Part shown: piece after piece, positions 1 through 6,646 of the stretch | How the letters are laid out: every line of letters starts with the position of its first letter | How positions within the stretch are numbered: the first letter of the stretch is position 1 | Assembly: GCA_964427955.1 (NCBI GenBank) | Contig: CAYRWY010000185.1 | Span: forward strand, 1-10,625 | Length of the DNA: 10,625 nucleotides | Direction of reading: 5' to 3' | Origin: JACRBK01 sp964427955 | GTDB lineage: Bacteria; Chloroflexota; Anaerolineae; Aggregatilineales; Aggregatilineaceae | The notes under the pieces: model-generated | Databases searched by the model: none | What the model was told of the DNA's origin: nothing | Seen by the model: the letters and a program-made list of their open reading frames with translations, nothing else | Made by a program: the position numbers and the translations under genes

Positions 1-39
1 ATTACGAGCACCTGGTTTGCCAGCCCAGGCTGGATCGGG

Positions 40-68
40 TAGGCTTGTGGCAATAGATGCCTAATTTT
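40..68 (+). terminator. Possible weak terminator of an upstream gene
   Basis: TAGGC at 40-44 can pair with GCCTA at 59-63, and an alternative GGCA/TGCC pairing lies inside it; a run of five T follows at 65-69. The stem is short and the loop long, so this is only a candidate end signal for a gene left of the window. The same AT-rich stretch (61-80) may also carry the promoter of the carboxypeptidase gene: TATTAT at 72-77 resembles a -10 box, but I see no good -35 at normal spacing. Confidence 0.25.
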
Positions 69-114
69 TCGTATTATAGAATGGCGAGTTCAATGCGAAA
101 GAGAGATTTTGAGT

Positions 115-1620
115 ATGGAAAAAGTACAGCAGTTAAAGGCGCACCTGGCCGACGTCGTCCACCTCAATCAAGCGGCGGCGCTGCTGGGCTGGGATCAACA
201 GGTCATGATGCCGACGGGCGGAACCGAGGCGCGCGCCGAGCAGTTGGCTACCCTCGGCAAGATTTCGCACGAGATGTTTGTCTCCGATACGACCGGCAAG
301 CTGCTGCAAGCCGCCGAGGGGGAAGTCAAGGGGCTGAGCCTCGAGGACGATAATGCAGCGCTGGTGCGGGTCGTGCGGCATGATTTCGATCTGGCGACCC
401 GCGTGCCGACGCGCCTGGTCGAAGAGATCGTCCGGACGACGTCCCTGGCCCATGAGACGTGGGCGAAGGCGCGCATGGCGGGCAAATTTGCCGACTTTGC
501 CCCGGTGCTGGAAAAAATCTTCGACCTGATGCGCCAGCAGGCCCAGGCGTTGGGGTACCAGGATCGGATGTACGACGCGCTGCTCGACCAGTACGAGCCG
601 AACATGAAAACGCGCGACGTCGAGAAGCTGTTCGAAGGGCTGCGTGTCGATCTGGTGCCCTTCGTCGCCCAGCTTTTCGAGCACCTGGATCGCGTCGATG
701 TGCGCCCGGTGCACCTGAATTATCCGCTGGATAAGCAGGCGAAGTTCGGCATGAAGGTGATCAAGCAGATCGGGTTCGACCTGGCGCGGGGCCGCCAGGA
801 CAAGTCGGTGCATCCCTTCACGACCAATTTCTCGATCAACGACGTGCGTATCACCACCCGCTACCAGCGGGATTATATGCCCACCGCGCTGTTTGGCTCG
901 ATCCACGAAGCCGGGCACGCCATGTACGAGCAGGGCAGCGACCAGGCGCTCGAAGGCACCTTCCTGGCGGGCGGGACCTCGCTGGGTGTGCACGAAAGCC
1001 AGTCACGGCTGTGGGAAAACATCGTCGGGCGCAGCCGGAGCTTCTGGAAATTCTTCTATCCGGCGCTGCAAAAGATGTATCCTGAGCAGTTGGGCGGCGT
1101 GTCGATGGAAGAGTTCTACAAGGCCATCAACTTCGTCTCGCGCTCGTTGGTGCGCGTGGAAGCCGACGAAGTGACCTACAACCTGCACATCATGCTGCGC
1201 TTCGAGCTTGAAAACGCGCTGCTCGAAGGCAAGCTGCCCGTCAAGGACCTGCGCGACGCCTGGAACGACAAGATGAAGCAGTACCTGGGTGTGACGCCGC
1301 CGAACGATGGCAAAGAAGGGGTGCTGCAAGACGTCCACTGGTCGTCGGGGCTGGTGGGCTACTTCCCGACCTATTCGCTGGGGAACTTCCTCTCGGTGCA
1401 GTATTGGGAGAAGGCGATCAAGGACGTGCCGTCAATCCCGACCGACATCGAGCACGGCAACTTCTCGACGCTGTTGGAGTGGCTGCGCCAGAACATTCAC
1501 CACTACGGGCGCAAATACTTCCCGGCGGAACTGACCGAGCGCGTGACCGGCGAGCCGATCCAGACCCGCTCGTTCGTGCGCTACATGAAGGCGAAGTATT
1601 CCGACATCTACGGTCTATAA
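115..1620 (+). CDS. M32 family metallocarboxypeptidase (carboxypeptidase Taq type)
   Basis: This is a zinc carboxypeptidase of peptidase family M32, a cytosolic enzyme that removes C-terminal residues from peptides. The sequence shows the family hallmark HEAGH at residues 264-268, with the two histidines as metal ligands and the glutamate as catalytic base. Downstream is HESQSR at about 293-298, whose glutamate is the expected third ligand. At 501 residues it matches the usual length of about 500. No signal peptide is visible. I chose the ATG at 115 because the purine-rich GAAAGAGAGA (97-106) lies 8 bases before it; the in-frame TTG at 109 is only 2 bases from that site and gives just two more residues. 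The gene stands alone and converges on the next gene. The family call is firm; the physiological substrate is unknown, and general peptide turnover is the default inference. Confidence 0.95.
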   Translation: MEKVQQLKAHLADVVHLNQAAALLGWDQQVMMPTGGTEARAEQLATLGKISHEMFVSDTTGKLLQAAEGEVKGLSLEDDNAALVRVVRHDFDLATRVPTRLVEEIVRTTSLAHETWAKARMAGKFADFAPVLEKIFDLMRQQAQALGYQDRMYDALLDQYEPNMKTRDVEKLFEGLRVDLVPFVAQLFEHLDRVDVRPVHLNYPLDKQAKFGMKVIKQIGFDLARGRQDKSVHPFTTNFSINDVRITTRYQRDYMPTALFGSIHEAGHAMYEQGSDQALEGTFLAGGTSLGVHESQSRLWENIVGRSRSFWKFFYPALQKMYPEQLGGVSMEEFYKAINFVSRSLVRVEADEVTYNLHIMLRFELENALLEGKLPVKDLRDAWNDKMKQYLGVTPPNDGKEGVLQDVHWSSGLVGYFPTYSLGNFLSVQYWEKAIKDVPSIPTDIEHGNFSTLLEWLRQNIHHYGRKYFPAELTERVTGEPIQTRSFVRYMKAKYSDIYGL

Positions 1621-1635
1621 GGCAGACAAGCCAAA

Positions 1636-1666
1636 GAGAGCAGGGGCTATAGAGGTCTCTGCTCTC
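1636..1666. terminator. Hairpin between convergent genes, possible terminator
   Basis: GAGAGCAG (1636-1643) is a perfect inverted match to CTGCTCTC (1659-1666). Further pairs including G-U wobble extend the stem inward to about 11 bp around a 9-base loop. It lies in the 72-base gap between the convergent carboxypeptidase and the disordered protein. No T-run follows on the plus strand. Read on the minus strand, the hairpin is followed by CTTTGGCTTGTCT, which is only moderately T-rich. It could stop transcription from both sides, but without a clean U-tract it is a candidate only. Confidence 0.4.
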
Positions 1667-1692
1667 GATCCTTGCTGCCGCGTTTGAGAACT

Positions 1693-2364
1693 CTAGCCCC
1701 CGAACAACCAGGTCGTGAACTTGCGCCAGGCGCTTTTGCTCTTGGGTTCGCGAATGTCCGTGTTCCCCCGGCAGTCGATGGTAATGATCAGCGCCAGGTT
1801 TTTGCTGATCGCTTCTTTTAGCTCCACCCGCTGCGTCCGCGGGACCAGGTAGGCTTCTAAACGATCCTTCTTTTCGTTGGCCCGGATACCCGCCAGCTTC
1901 CAAAGATCATCATACAGCTCGATCATATGAATCAGGAGTTGATGGCGCTCCTGGACCGATAATTCCTGCGGTTCTTCGGGCATGGCGGCCAGCGTCGATC
2001 CCTTGAAGGCGAGCGACGGACCGCTGACGACGGAAGAACGCGAGGTGATGTCGGGCCGCGGTTCACGGGCGGGCGGTTCTTCATAGGACGAATCGTGCGA
2101 CCCGGCGTGCTGCCGCGTCCCCGCGCGACGGCTCTTGAACACCGAGGGCAAATCCGGCTCGTCCGAAAACGAAAAATCTCCTTCGACAACCTCCTCCTCA
2201 TACCGGGCGTTGCTCTGCTCGGCGTGATCGGCGTCGTCTTCCCATTCCGGGTAGTGGGACAAAGGACGTCCGCGCGGCGACGCCGTACGTGACTCGGCAC
2301 CCCATTCATAATCGGCGCGGGGTGGACTTAACCGGCTGGATGGTCGTGGATCTTCCCGAGGCAT
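1693..2364 (-). CDS. Hypothetical acidic protein: disordered N-terminus, helical C-terminus
   Basis: I do not recognise this 223-residue protein. Residues 1-134 are rich in Pro, Ser, Arg, Glu and Asp, with little hydrophobic content, and look disordered. Residues 135-200 look folded and mostly helical, with ELSVQERHQLLIHMIELYDD (135-154) and a segment around LKEAISKNLALIITID; the chain ends in WRKFTTWLFGG. No membrane span or signal peptide is evident. I chose the ATG at 2364 because AGGAGGG lies about 9 bases upstream of it, whereas the in-frame GTG at 2397 has no such site and sits at about the predicted transcription start. A promoter lies at 2401-2428. The gene is monocistronic. The layout suggests an adaptor or scaffold whose C-terminal helices contact a partner, but that is inference from composition. 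Confidence 0.8.
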   Translation of the reverse strand: MPREDPRPSSRLSPPRADYEWGAESRTASPRGRPLSHYPEWEDDADHAEQSNARYEEEVVEGDFSFSDEPDLPSVFKSRRAGTRQHAGSHDSSYEEPPAREPRPDITSRSSVVSGPSLAFKGSTLAAMPEEPQELSVQERHQLLIHMIELYDDLWKLAGIRANEKKDRLEAYLVPRTQRVELKEAISKNLALIITIDCRGNTDIREPKSKSAWRKFTTWLFGG

Positions 2365-2397
2365 TTCAAACTTCCCTCCTCTATTTACGCTCCCCAC

Positions 2398-2509
2398 TAC
2401 ATTATACTACCGGTTTTATATTCGTTAAAATATCGTTTGTTGCGTCAAACAACTATTTCAGGCAAGAAAATTATCCGATCTGACCAAAATTTCATAAATT
2501 TTTCATAAT
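2398..2509. other. AT-rich spacer between two minus-strand genes
   Basis: This 112-base gap follows dprA and precedes the disordered-protein gene. It holds the promoter above and, near the dprA stop codon, three copies of TTCATA (2491, 2502 and 2509, the last overlapping the stop). I see no GC-rich hairpin that would end dprA transcription, so some readthrough into the next gene is possible. Confidence 0.5.
2401..2428 (-). promoter_or_regulatory. Sigma70-like promoter of the disordered-protein gene
   Basis: On the minus strand there is a perfect TATAAT (plus positions 2406-2401). It is preceded after 16 bases by TTAACG (2428-2423), which matches 4 of 6 bases of the -35 consensus. Transcription would start near 2394, giving a leader of about 30 bases before the ATG at 2364. 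The region is AT-rich against a GC-rich background. Confidence 0.6.
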
Positions 2510-3412
2510 TCATATAGTGCCTGGGTTAAATGGCTCTTGGTCGTCGCAGGTAAATTGGGCCAGCAGCGCTTCCCAGGCGTCCGGATCGGGTGCCAGCGGT
2601 GAAACCCCTTCGGCGATCAGTCGGCGGTTTCCGGCGGCGGTATGGTCCAGGGCGTAGAGCGGGCGGCCCTGCTCGCGCGCAAAGCGGACGGCGTGCAGCG
2701 TTCCGCCGCTCTCGCCCGTCTCGATCACGATCACGGCGCGGCTCAGCCCGGTGATCAGCCGGTTGCGCGCGACGAGGGCCGGGCTGTTGGGGCTGGCATC
2801 CGGCGCGACTTCGGCGAGCAGCGCGCCCTGGGCGGCGATCCGGTCGGTGAGCGCGCGATTTTCGGGCGGATAGACGACCTGCACGCCGCATCCCAACACC
2901 GCCAGCGTGCGGCCCGGCGCGGCGAGAGCGCCCTGGTGCGCGGCGGTATCGACCCCCGCGGCCAACCCGCTGACTACGGTCCAGCCGTGGACGGCGAAGA
3001 CTCGGGCGAGATCCCGGGCGACCTGGCGGGATGACTCGGTCGGCGAGCGCGTGCCGACTACGGCTATCGCCCGGTCATCCTGGGGGAGCAGCGTGCCGCG
3101 TTGGAACAGCACCGGCGGCGCATCCGGCAGCGGATCGAGGGCCGCCGGATAGCCCGCCTGGCCGTGCAGCAGGATGGCGATCCCGCTGGCTTCCCAGGCC
3201 GCCATCTGCGCCTGGGTGTGATCCCGATCCACCGCCCGGATCGCCGCGGCAGTCTGCGATCCGATTCCGCGGACTGTGCGCAGCTCGTTTTCGCTCGCGT
3301 CGAGGATGGCTTCCAGCGATCCGAACCGGTCCAGCAGGTGGGCGAGCGTACGGCGGCCCAGGCGCGGGATCAGGCTGAGGGCGACCCAGGCCACCCGGTC
3401 GAAGTCGGTCAT
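2510..3412 (-). CDS. dprA: DNA-processing protein DprA (Smf family)
   Basis: DprA binds incoming single-stranded DNA during natural transformation and loads RecA. Residues 10-60 form a helix-hairpin-helix-like N-terminus (IPRLGRRTLAHLL, VRGIGSQTAAAIR). The Rossmann-like core begins with VVGTR (118-122) and carries SGLAAGVDTAAHQGAL (148-163), LGCGVQVVYPPEN (173-185), ARNRLITGLS (215-224) and GTLHAVRFAREQGR (237-250), in the family's usual order. At 300 residues it is short: the chain stops soon after the core, without the extra C-terminal winged-helix domain of many homologues. The usual stretch before RNR, often FPRRNR, reads SPALVARNR here. The ATG at 3412 overlaps the upstream MFS stop as ATGA, implying translational coupling. 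The family call is firm; competence in this organism is inferred. Confidence 0.93.
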   Translation of the reverse strand: MTDFDRVAWVALSLIPRLGRRTLAHLLDRFGSLEAILDASENELRTVRGIGSQTAAAIRAVDRDHTQAQMAAWEASGIAILLHGQAGYPAALDPLPDAPPVLFQRGTLLPQDDRAIAVVGTRSPTESSRQVARDLARVFAVHGWTVVSGLAAGVDTAAHQGALAAPGRTLAVLGCGVQVVYPPENRALTDRIAAQGALLAEVAPDASPNSPALVARNRLITGLSRAVIVIETGESGGTLHAVRFAREQGRPLYALDHTAAGNRRLIAEGVSPLAPDPDAWEALLAQFTCDDQEPFNPGTI

Positions 3413-4677
3413 GCGGCTTCGGCCTCGCCCAGATATTCGTGCAGCGCCATGAACTTCCAGGCGCTGAGGCCGGACAGCACGGCCATCAGGACGAACAAGG
3501 CTTCAAAGCCGATGGTTTCGGCGACCGCGCCGCTCAGGACGCCGCTCATCACGACGACGCCCAGCCAGGTGTTCAGCGCACCCATGTACAGCGGGCGTTC
3601 GTCCTCCGGGGTGACGTTCAGGCCCAGCGCCATCAGGTTCGAGAACACCAGCCCTTTCTGGATGGCGGTCAGGGTGTAGATGGGGACCATATAGTATTCC
3701 GCCGTGCGGCCTTCGACGCCGAACAACGGCGCGGCCAGCAGCAGGCCCCAGCCGAGTCCCTGGGCCACGACTCCGGCGGCGACCGGGATGCGGTTGCCGA
3801 TGCGCACACTCACCCGCCCGGCGTAAAAGCTGAAGACCGGGCGGATGGCCGAGCTGATCAGCAGGTACATTCCGGCCAGTTCCAGCCGGACGCCCAGCGC
3901 CTGGTTGGCGTAGACGATGATCAACCCATTCGCCACGTTGGACAGCTCGAAGAACGTCCGGCCCTGCACGTACTGGCGGAAGTTGTTGTCACTGCGCCAG
4001 ATCGTCCGCACGGCCTGCGCGGAAGGATGGGTGCGTTTGGCCTGCGGGAGCGCCGCTGGCTCGGCCACCAGCGAAAAGGCGAAGAAGCCGATCATCTGGG
4101 ACAGCCCGGCCACGGCAAACAACAGGCCGTAGTTGGTCGGGAAGTCGAAATGCGCGTCCAGCCCGGTGAAGAAGATCACGACCTGCGCGCCCACCACCGA
4201 CAGCACGCCGCCCAGCGCCCCGCGCCAGCCGAAGACCAGGCCGCGCTGGCGAGCCGGAATCACTTTGCCGATGATTTCGATGAAGGGCAGTCCGGCCACC
4301 CCGGCAGCCGTGCCGCCGATGAGCACGAACAGCAGCAGCACTGTCAGCAGGATCGCCGTGTTGTGGCTCAACAGTGCGGCGGCGACCAGCGCTATCCAAC
4401 TGACCATGCGGATCAGCGCGGCGTAGTTGTACATCGGCATGGCGCGCGGCGTGCGCTGCAACCAGCCCACCGTCCAGATCTGCGGCAGCGACCAGGTCGC
4501 GCCTTGGAGCGGAGCGATCAGGCCCAGGATCAGGGGATTGTCGGTGAGATGCGCGGCGAAGGCGGTCAGCACGAGGTCGGGGCTGGCGACCGAATTCGAG
4601 GTGCCAATCATCAACCCGCCATTCAAGACGCTCATATGGAAGTTGCGGCGCGTAGCTTTCGCGGATAGACCGTTCAT
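3409..4677 (-). CDS. MFS transporter
   Basis: This 422-residue integral membrane protein has about 12 hydrophobic segments, as in the major facilitator superfamily. The two halves are separated by a hydrophilic central loop (about 205-235). The loop between early helices carries VIPARQRGLVFGWRGALGG (139-157), a basic, glycine-rich motif like the MFS loop signatures. A second-half motif, SDNNFRQYVQGRTFFELSN, follows the central loop. The substrate cannot be told from the sequence. The ATG at 4677 is kept although its Shine-Dalgarno site is weak; an internal Met at residue 15 has none better. The stop overlaps the dprA start by 4 bases, so the two are probably co-transcribed, although no functional link between an MFS carrier and DprA is established. 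The gene is divergent from the Nudix-like gene. Confidence 0.88.
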   Translation of the reverse strand: MNGLSAKATRRNFHMSVLNGGLMIGTSNSVASPDLVLTAFAAHLTDNPLILGLIAPLQGATWSLPQIWTVGWLQRTPRAMPMYNYAALIRMVSWIALVAAALLSHNTAILLTVLLLFVLIGGTAAGVAGLPFIEIIGKVIPARQRGLVFGWRGALGGVLSVVGAQVVIFFTGLDAHFDFPTNYGLLFAVAGLSQMIGFFAFSLVAEPAALPQAKRTHPSAQAVRTIWRSDNNFRQYVQGRTFFELSNVANGLIIVYANQALGVRLELAGMYLLISSAIRPVFSFYAGRVSVRIGNRIPVAAGVVAQGLGWGLLLAAPLFGVEGRTAEYYMVPIYTLTAIQKGLVFSNLMALGLNVTPEDERPLYMGALNTWLGVVVMSGVLSGAVAETIGFEALFVLMAVLSGLSAWKFMALHEYLGEAEAA

Positions 4678-4737
4678 AGAATTATCAAGTTCGAGGGTGA
4701 AATAGGCGCCAATAATCTGATCATTGCCCTAAGCTTA

Positions 4738-4759
4738 GCGCACTTACCACGTGGTGCGC
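4738..4759. promoter_or_regulatory. Nested palindrome in the MFS/Nudix divergent gap
   Basis: GCGCAC (4738-4743) is inverted as GTGCGC (4754-4759), and the perfect 8-bp palindrome CCACGTGG (4747-4754) lies within, sharing its last base with the right arm. It is near the middle of the 162-base gap between two divergent genes, where an operator for a dimeric repressor is often found. I see no convincing -10/-35 pair for either gene here, so its role as an operator is inference. Confidence 0.35.
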
Positions 4760-4839
4760 CAGTGAGTCGCCAATCTGGTATTTCGTGCGAGTCAGGTCAT
4801 AATTAGGGACCGTCGTCGGTTTGGGAGAGGCTGATCGGT

Positions 4840-5502
4840 ATGTCAGAGAGCAAGCAGGACACCCCCTGGATTCGCATAAGCTGCGGCTGCCTCTGCCGGA
4901 TCGAGCATCGCCAGCGGTTTCTGCTGCTGATCAATGCCAATCTGCGCACCAAAGGGGTGTACCGGCTGGCCCCGGTGGGCGGCGCCCTGACCGTCGATCA
5001 CCTGGACCGGTTGGCGGTGTTCGACGCCGTGCCCGACAACCCGTCCAGCCTGGACCTGCGCTTCAAGATGCCCGCCGCGCGGCTGCCTGCCTTCCGCGAT
5101 TGGTTCATCCACAGCCCGAATCGCGAGCGGTCGCCGCTGCGCGAGATCGAAGAGGAGCTGGTGAGCGAGTCCCGGCTGCTCCCGGCGCTGCCGTCCGAGG
5201 CGGTAGAGTGCGAATACCTGGGGCTGGTCGAGGACGAGACCTTCACCCAACGCCGGGGACAGACCGGCGTCCTGACCCACTACTTTTTGGAAATTTTCGA
5301 CGTCAAATTCAAGCGCGATGCTCTGCTCGGCCCGCTGCTCGCGGCGTCGCCGGAGAGTGGGGCGGCCTGGCTGACCGCCGAGCAGTTGGCGGCCCGCGGC
5401 CCGCTGCCCTTCGAGATCGACGGGCAGGTGCGCCCGGTAGAAGTGCTGGGCTACCTGCTGCTCAACCCCGTCAAGCCCGGTGACGGAATAGCGGGGCGCT
5501 AG
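4840..5502 (+). CDS. Nudix-like hydrolase domain protein with long insertion
   Basis: This 220-residue protein has the outline of a Nudix fold. A beta-rich start (CGCLCRIEHRQRFLLLIN, 15-32) leads to PVGG (45-48), followed later by REIEEEL (101-107), which matches the REUxEE core of the Nudix box with its metal-binding glutamates. The box is not canonical: about 50 residues separate GG from REUxEE, the upstream Glu is not at the usual spacing, and the Gly after EE is Val. The insert contains AFRDWFIHSPNRERSPL, just before the helix. This resembles my memory of the SMODS-associated Nudix group, but no nucleotidyltransferase or effector is nearby, so I do not press that. GGGAGAGG (4823-4830) lies 9 bases before the ATG. 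The stop shares CTAG with the convergent gene. Substrate unknown. Confidence 0.7.
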   Translation: MSESKQDTPWIRISCGCLCRIEHRQRFLLLINANLRTKGVYRLAPVGGALTVDHLDRLAVFDAVPDNPSSLDLRFKMPAARLPAFRDWFIHSPNRERSPLREIEEELVSESRLLPALPSEAVECEYLGLVEDETFTQRRGQTGVLTHYFLEIFDVKFKRDALLGPLLAASPESGAAWLTAEQLAARGPLPFEIDGQVRPVEVLGYLLLNPVKPGDGIAGR

Positions 5503-6038
5503 GTCCAGTGATCCCAGGGGCTGTCGGGATCGAACGCGCCGTAGATGACGGTCAGGCGCACCAGTTCCGCCCAGACCTGAAATGATGCCTGATCCCCGTT
5601 CAGCCGCCAGCGCAGGCGCAGCGGGATGCGCAGCCAGGCGAAGGCGATCTGCCGCCGTTCCTGGCGGTTGGTCTGGTTCAACAGGGTGCTGTACCAGCGG
5701 GGCAGGGCGTCGCGCAGCCGGGCCTGGCGGCGGATCAGCAGGTTGGCGAAGAGGCACGCCACCGCCATGACCTCGAAGCTTGCCGGGGGCAGCAGGCGGT
5801 AGACGTAGCTGGTGGGCAGCACCGTGTTGATCATGACAATCGACGTCATGACACAGAAGCCGCTGCTTGCCGCCAGCAGGCGGCAGACCGGGTAGATCGG
5901 CTGGTCTTCGCCGTAGCGGCGCATAGACGTCAGCAGCGAATTCTTGAACATTCCGCTGACGATCACCCCGTAATACATGGTTGCGCCGCCAGCGAAGAAG
6001 AAGAGCAGCCACATCGAGAGAAATGGCAGACCGGTCAT
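5499..6038 (-). CDS. Small membrane protein, second of a tandem paralogous pair
   Basis: I do not recognise the family. The protein has 179 residues: about three hydrophobic spans (roughly 5-28, 52-72 and 83-102), then a soluble C-terminal domain (112-179). That domain holds LPRWYSTLL, RQERRQIAFAWLR (125-137), LRWRLNGDQASF (142-153) and YGAFDPDSPW (166-175). It is about 69% identical over 68 positions to the same region of the upstream paralogue, by hand alignment, while the membrane parts are far less similar. GAGG sits 7 bases before the ATG. The gene follows its paralogue by 21 bases, so the two are surely one transcript. The C-terminal part is rich in Arg and Trp, which would suit the cytosolic face under the positive-inside rule; any function is unknown. 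Confidence 0.85.
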   Translation of the reverse strand: MTGLPFLSMWLLFFFAGGATMYYGVIVSGMFKNSLLTSMRRYGEDQPIYPVCRLLAASSGFCVMTSIVMINTVLPTSYVYRLLPPASFEVMAVACLFANLLIRRQARLRDALPRWYSTLLNQTNRQERRQIAFAWLRIPLRLRWRLNGDQASFQVWAELVRLTVIYGAFDPDSPWDHWT

Positions 6039-6059
6039 GCTGTGCCTCGTTGTTGGCGA

Positions 6060-6602
6060 TTATTCCCACACCGCCCAGGGGTTATCCGGGTCCCGCGCGC
6101 CATAAAAGACCGTGATCCGCACCATGTCCGTCCAGACACGGAAGGACGCCTGATCGCCGTTCAGCCGCCAGCGCAGGGCGGCAGGCAGGCGCAGCCAGGC
6201 GAAGGCGATCTGCCGCCGCTCCTGGCGGCTCGCGCCGTGCAGGAGATCGTCGTACCAGCGGGGAAAAGCTTCGCGCCAGGTCAGTCTCTGGTAGGCAATC
6301 AGGCTGAAGCCGAAGGCCATCAGCGCGATGGTCAGGAACACGGCAGGGGCATACAGCCAGGTGGACCGGCTGTTCATGGTCAGCGAATCCAACATGCTGG
6401 AAACCATCAGGCTCCACGTGCCCAACAGCAGCAGGAACCGGCAGAGCGGGGAATAGTGAGTTTCGGACCCATACAGCCGCAAACGCGCCATCAACGGATC
6501 TTTGTAGAAGCCCACCACGATGGCGGCATAGTAGACGAGTCCACCCGACGCCACCAGTGTCAGGAACGCTACGGCCAGCCAGGGATAACGTGGATCAAAC
6601 AT
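6060..6602 (-). CDS. Small membrane protein, first of a tandem paralogous pair
   Basis: This 180-residue protein has the same plan as its downstream neighbour: hydrophobic spans at about 8-31, 53-72 and 82-104, then a soluble C-terminal domain (113-180) with FPRWYDDLL, RQERRQIAFAWLR (126-138), LRWRLNGDQASF (143-154) and YGARDPDNPW (167-176). The motif is dense in Arg, Trp and Asp and strongly kept between the two copies, so it is likely under selection. AGAGGA lies about 6 bases before the ATG. It lies 44 bases downstream of the DUF3048 lipoprotein gene and 21 bases upstream of the second paralogue, consistent with one operon. I know of no named family for it. A structural or interaction role at the membrane is inference. 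Confidence 0.85.
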   Translation of the reverse strand: MFDPRYPWLAVAFLTLVASGGLVYYAAIVVGFYKDPLMARLRLYGSETHYSPLCRFLLLLGTWSLMVSSMLDSLTMNSRSTWLYAPAVFLTIALMAFGFSLIAYQRLTWREAFPRWYDDLLHGASRQERRQIAFAWLRLPAALRWRLNGDQASFRVWTDMVRITVFYGARDPDNPWAVWE

Positions 6603-6646
6603 GCGATCCTCTCATCATTTCCAGTGCTGCGCTGCTGTTCATTGTA

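Noticed and set aside
133..993. Minus-strand open frame of about 286 codons
   Set aside because: It is antisense to the M32 gene, with no recognisable motif.
3439..4668. Long plus-strand open frame of about 409 codons
   Set aside because: It runs antisense to the whole MFS gene. Its product is rich in His, Gln, Arg and Asp without a fold signature, as expected from the GC-rich opposite strand, and it has no ribosome site.
4843..6069. Minus-strand open frame of about 408 codons
   Set aside because: It spans the Nudix gene antisense and part of a membrane-protein gene in another frame. Its composition is Arg/Ala/Pro-rich, with no domain, and both real genes are better supported.
4840..6602. 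Idea that the Nudix protein and the membrane pair form a CBASS-like defence locus
   Set aside because: There is no CD-NTase, no effector and no co-directional operon: the Nudix gene is on the opposite strand. Resemblance to the SMODS-associated Nudix group is from memory only.
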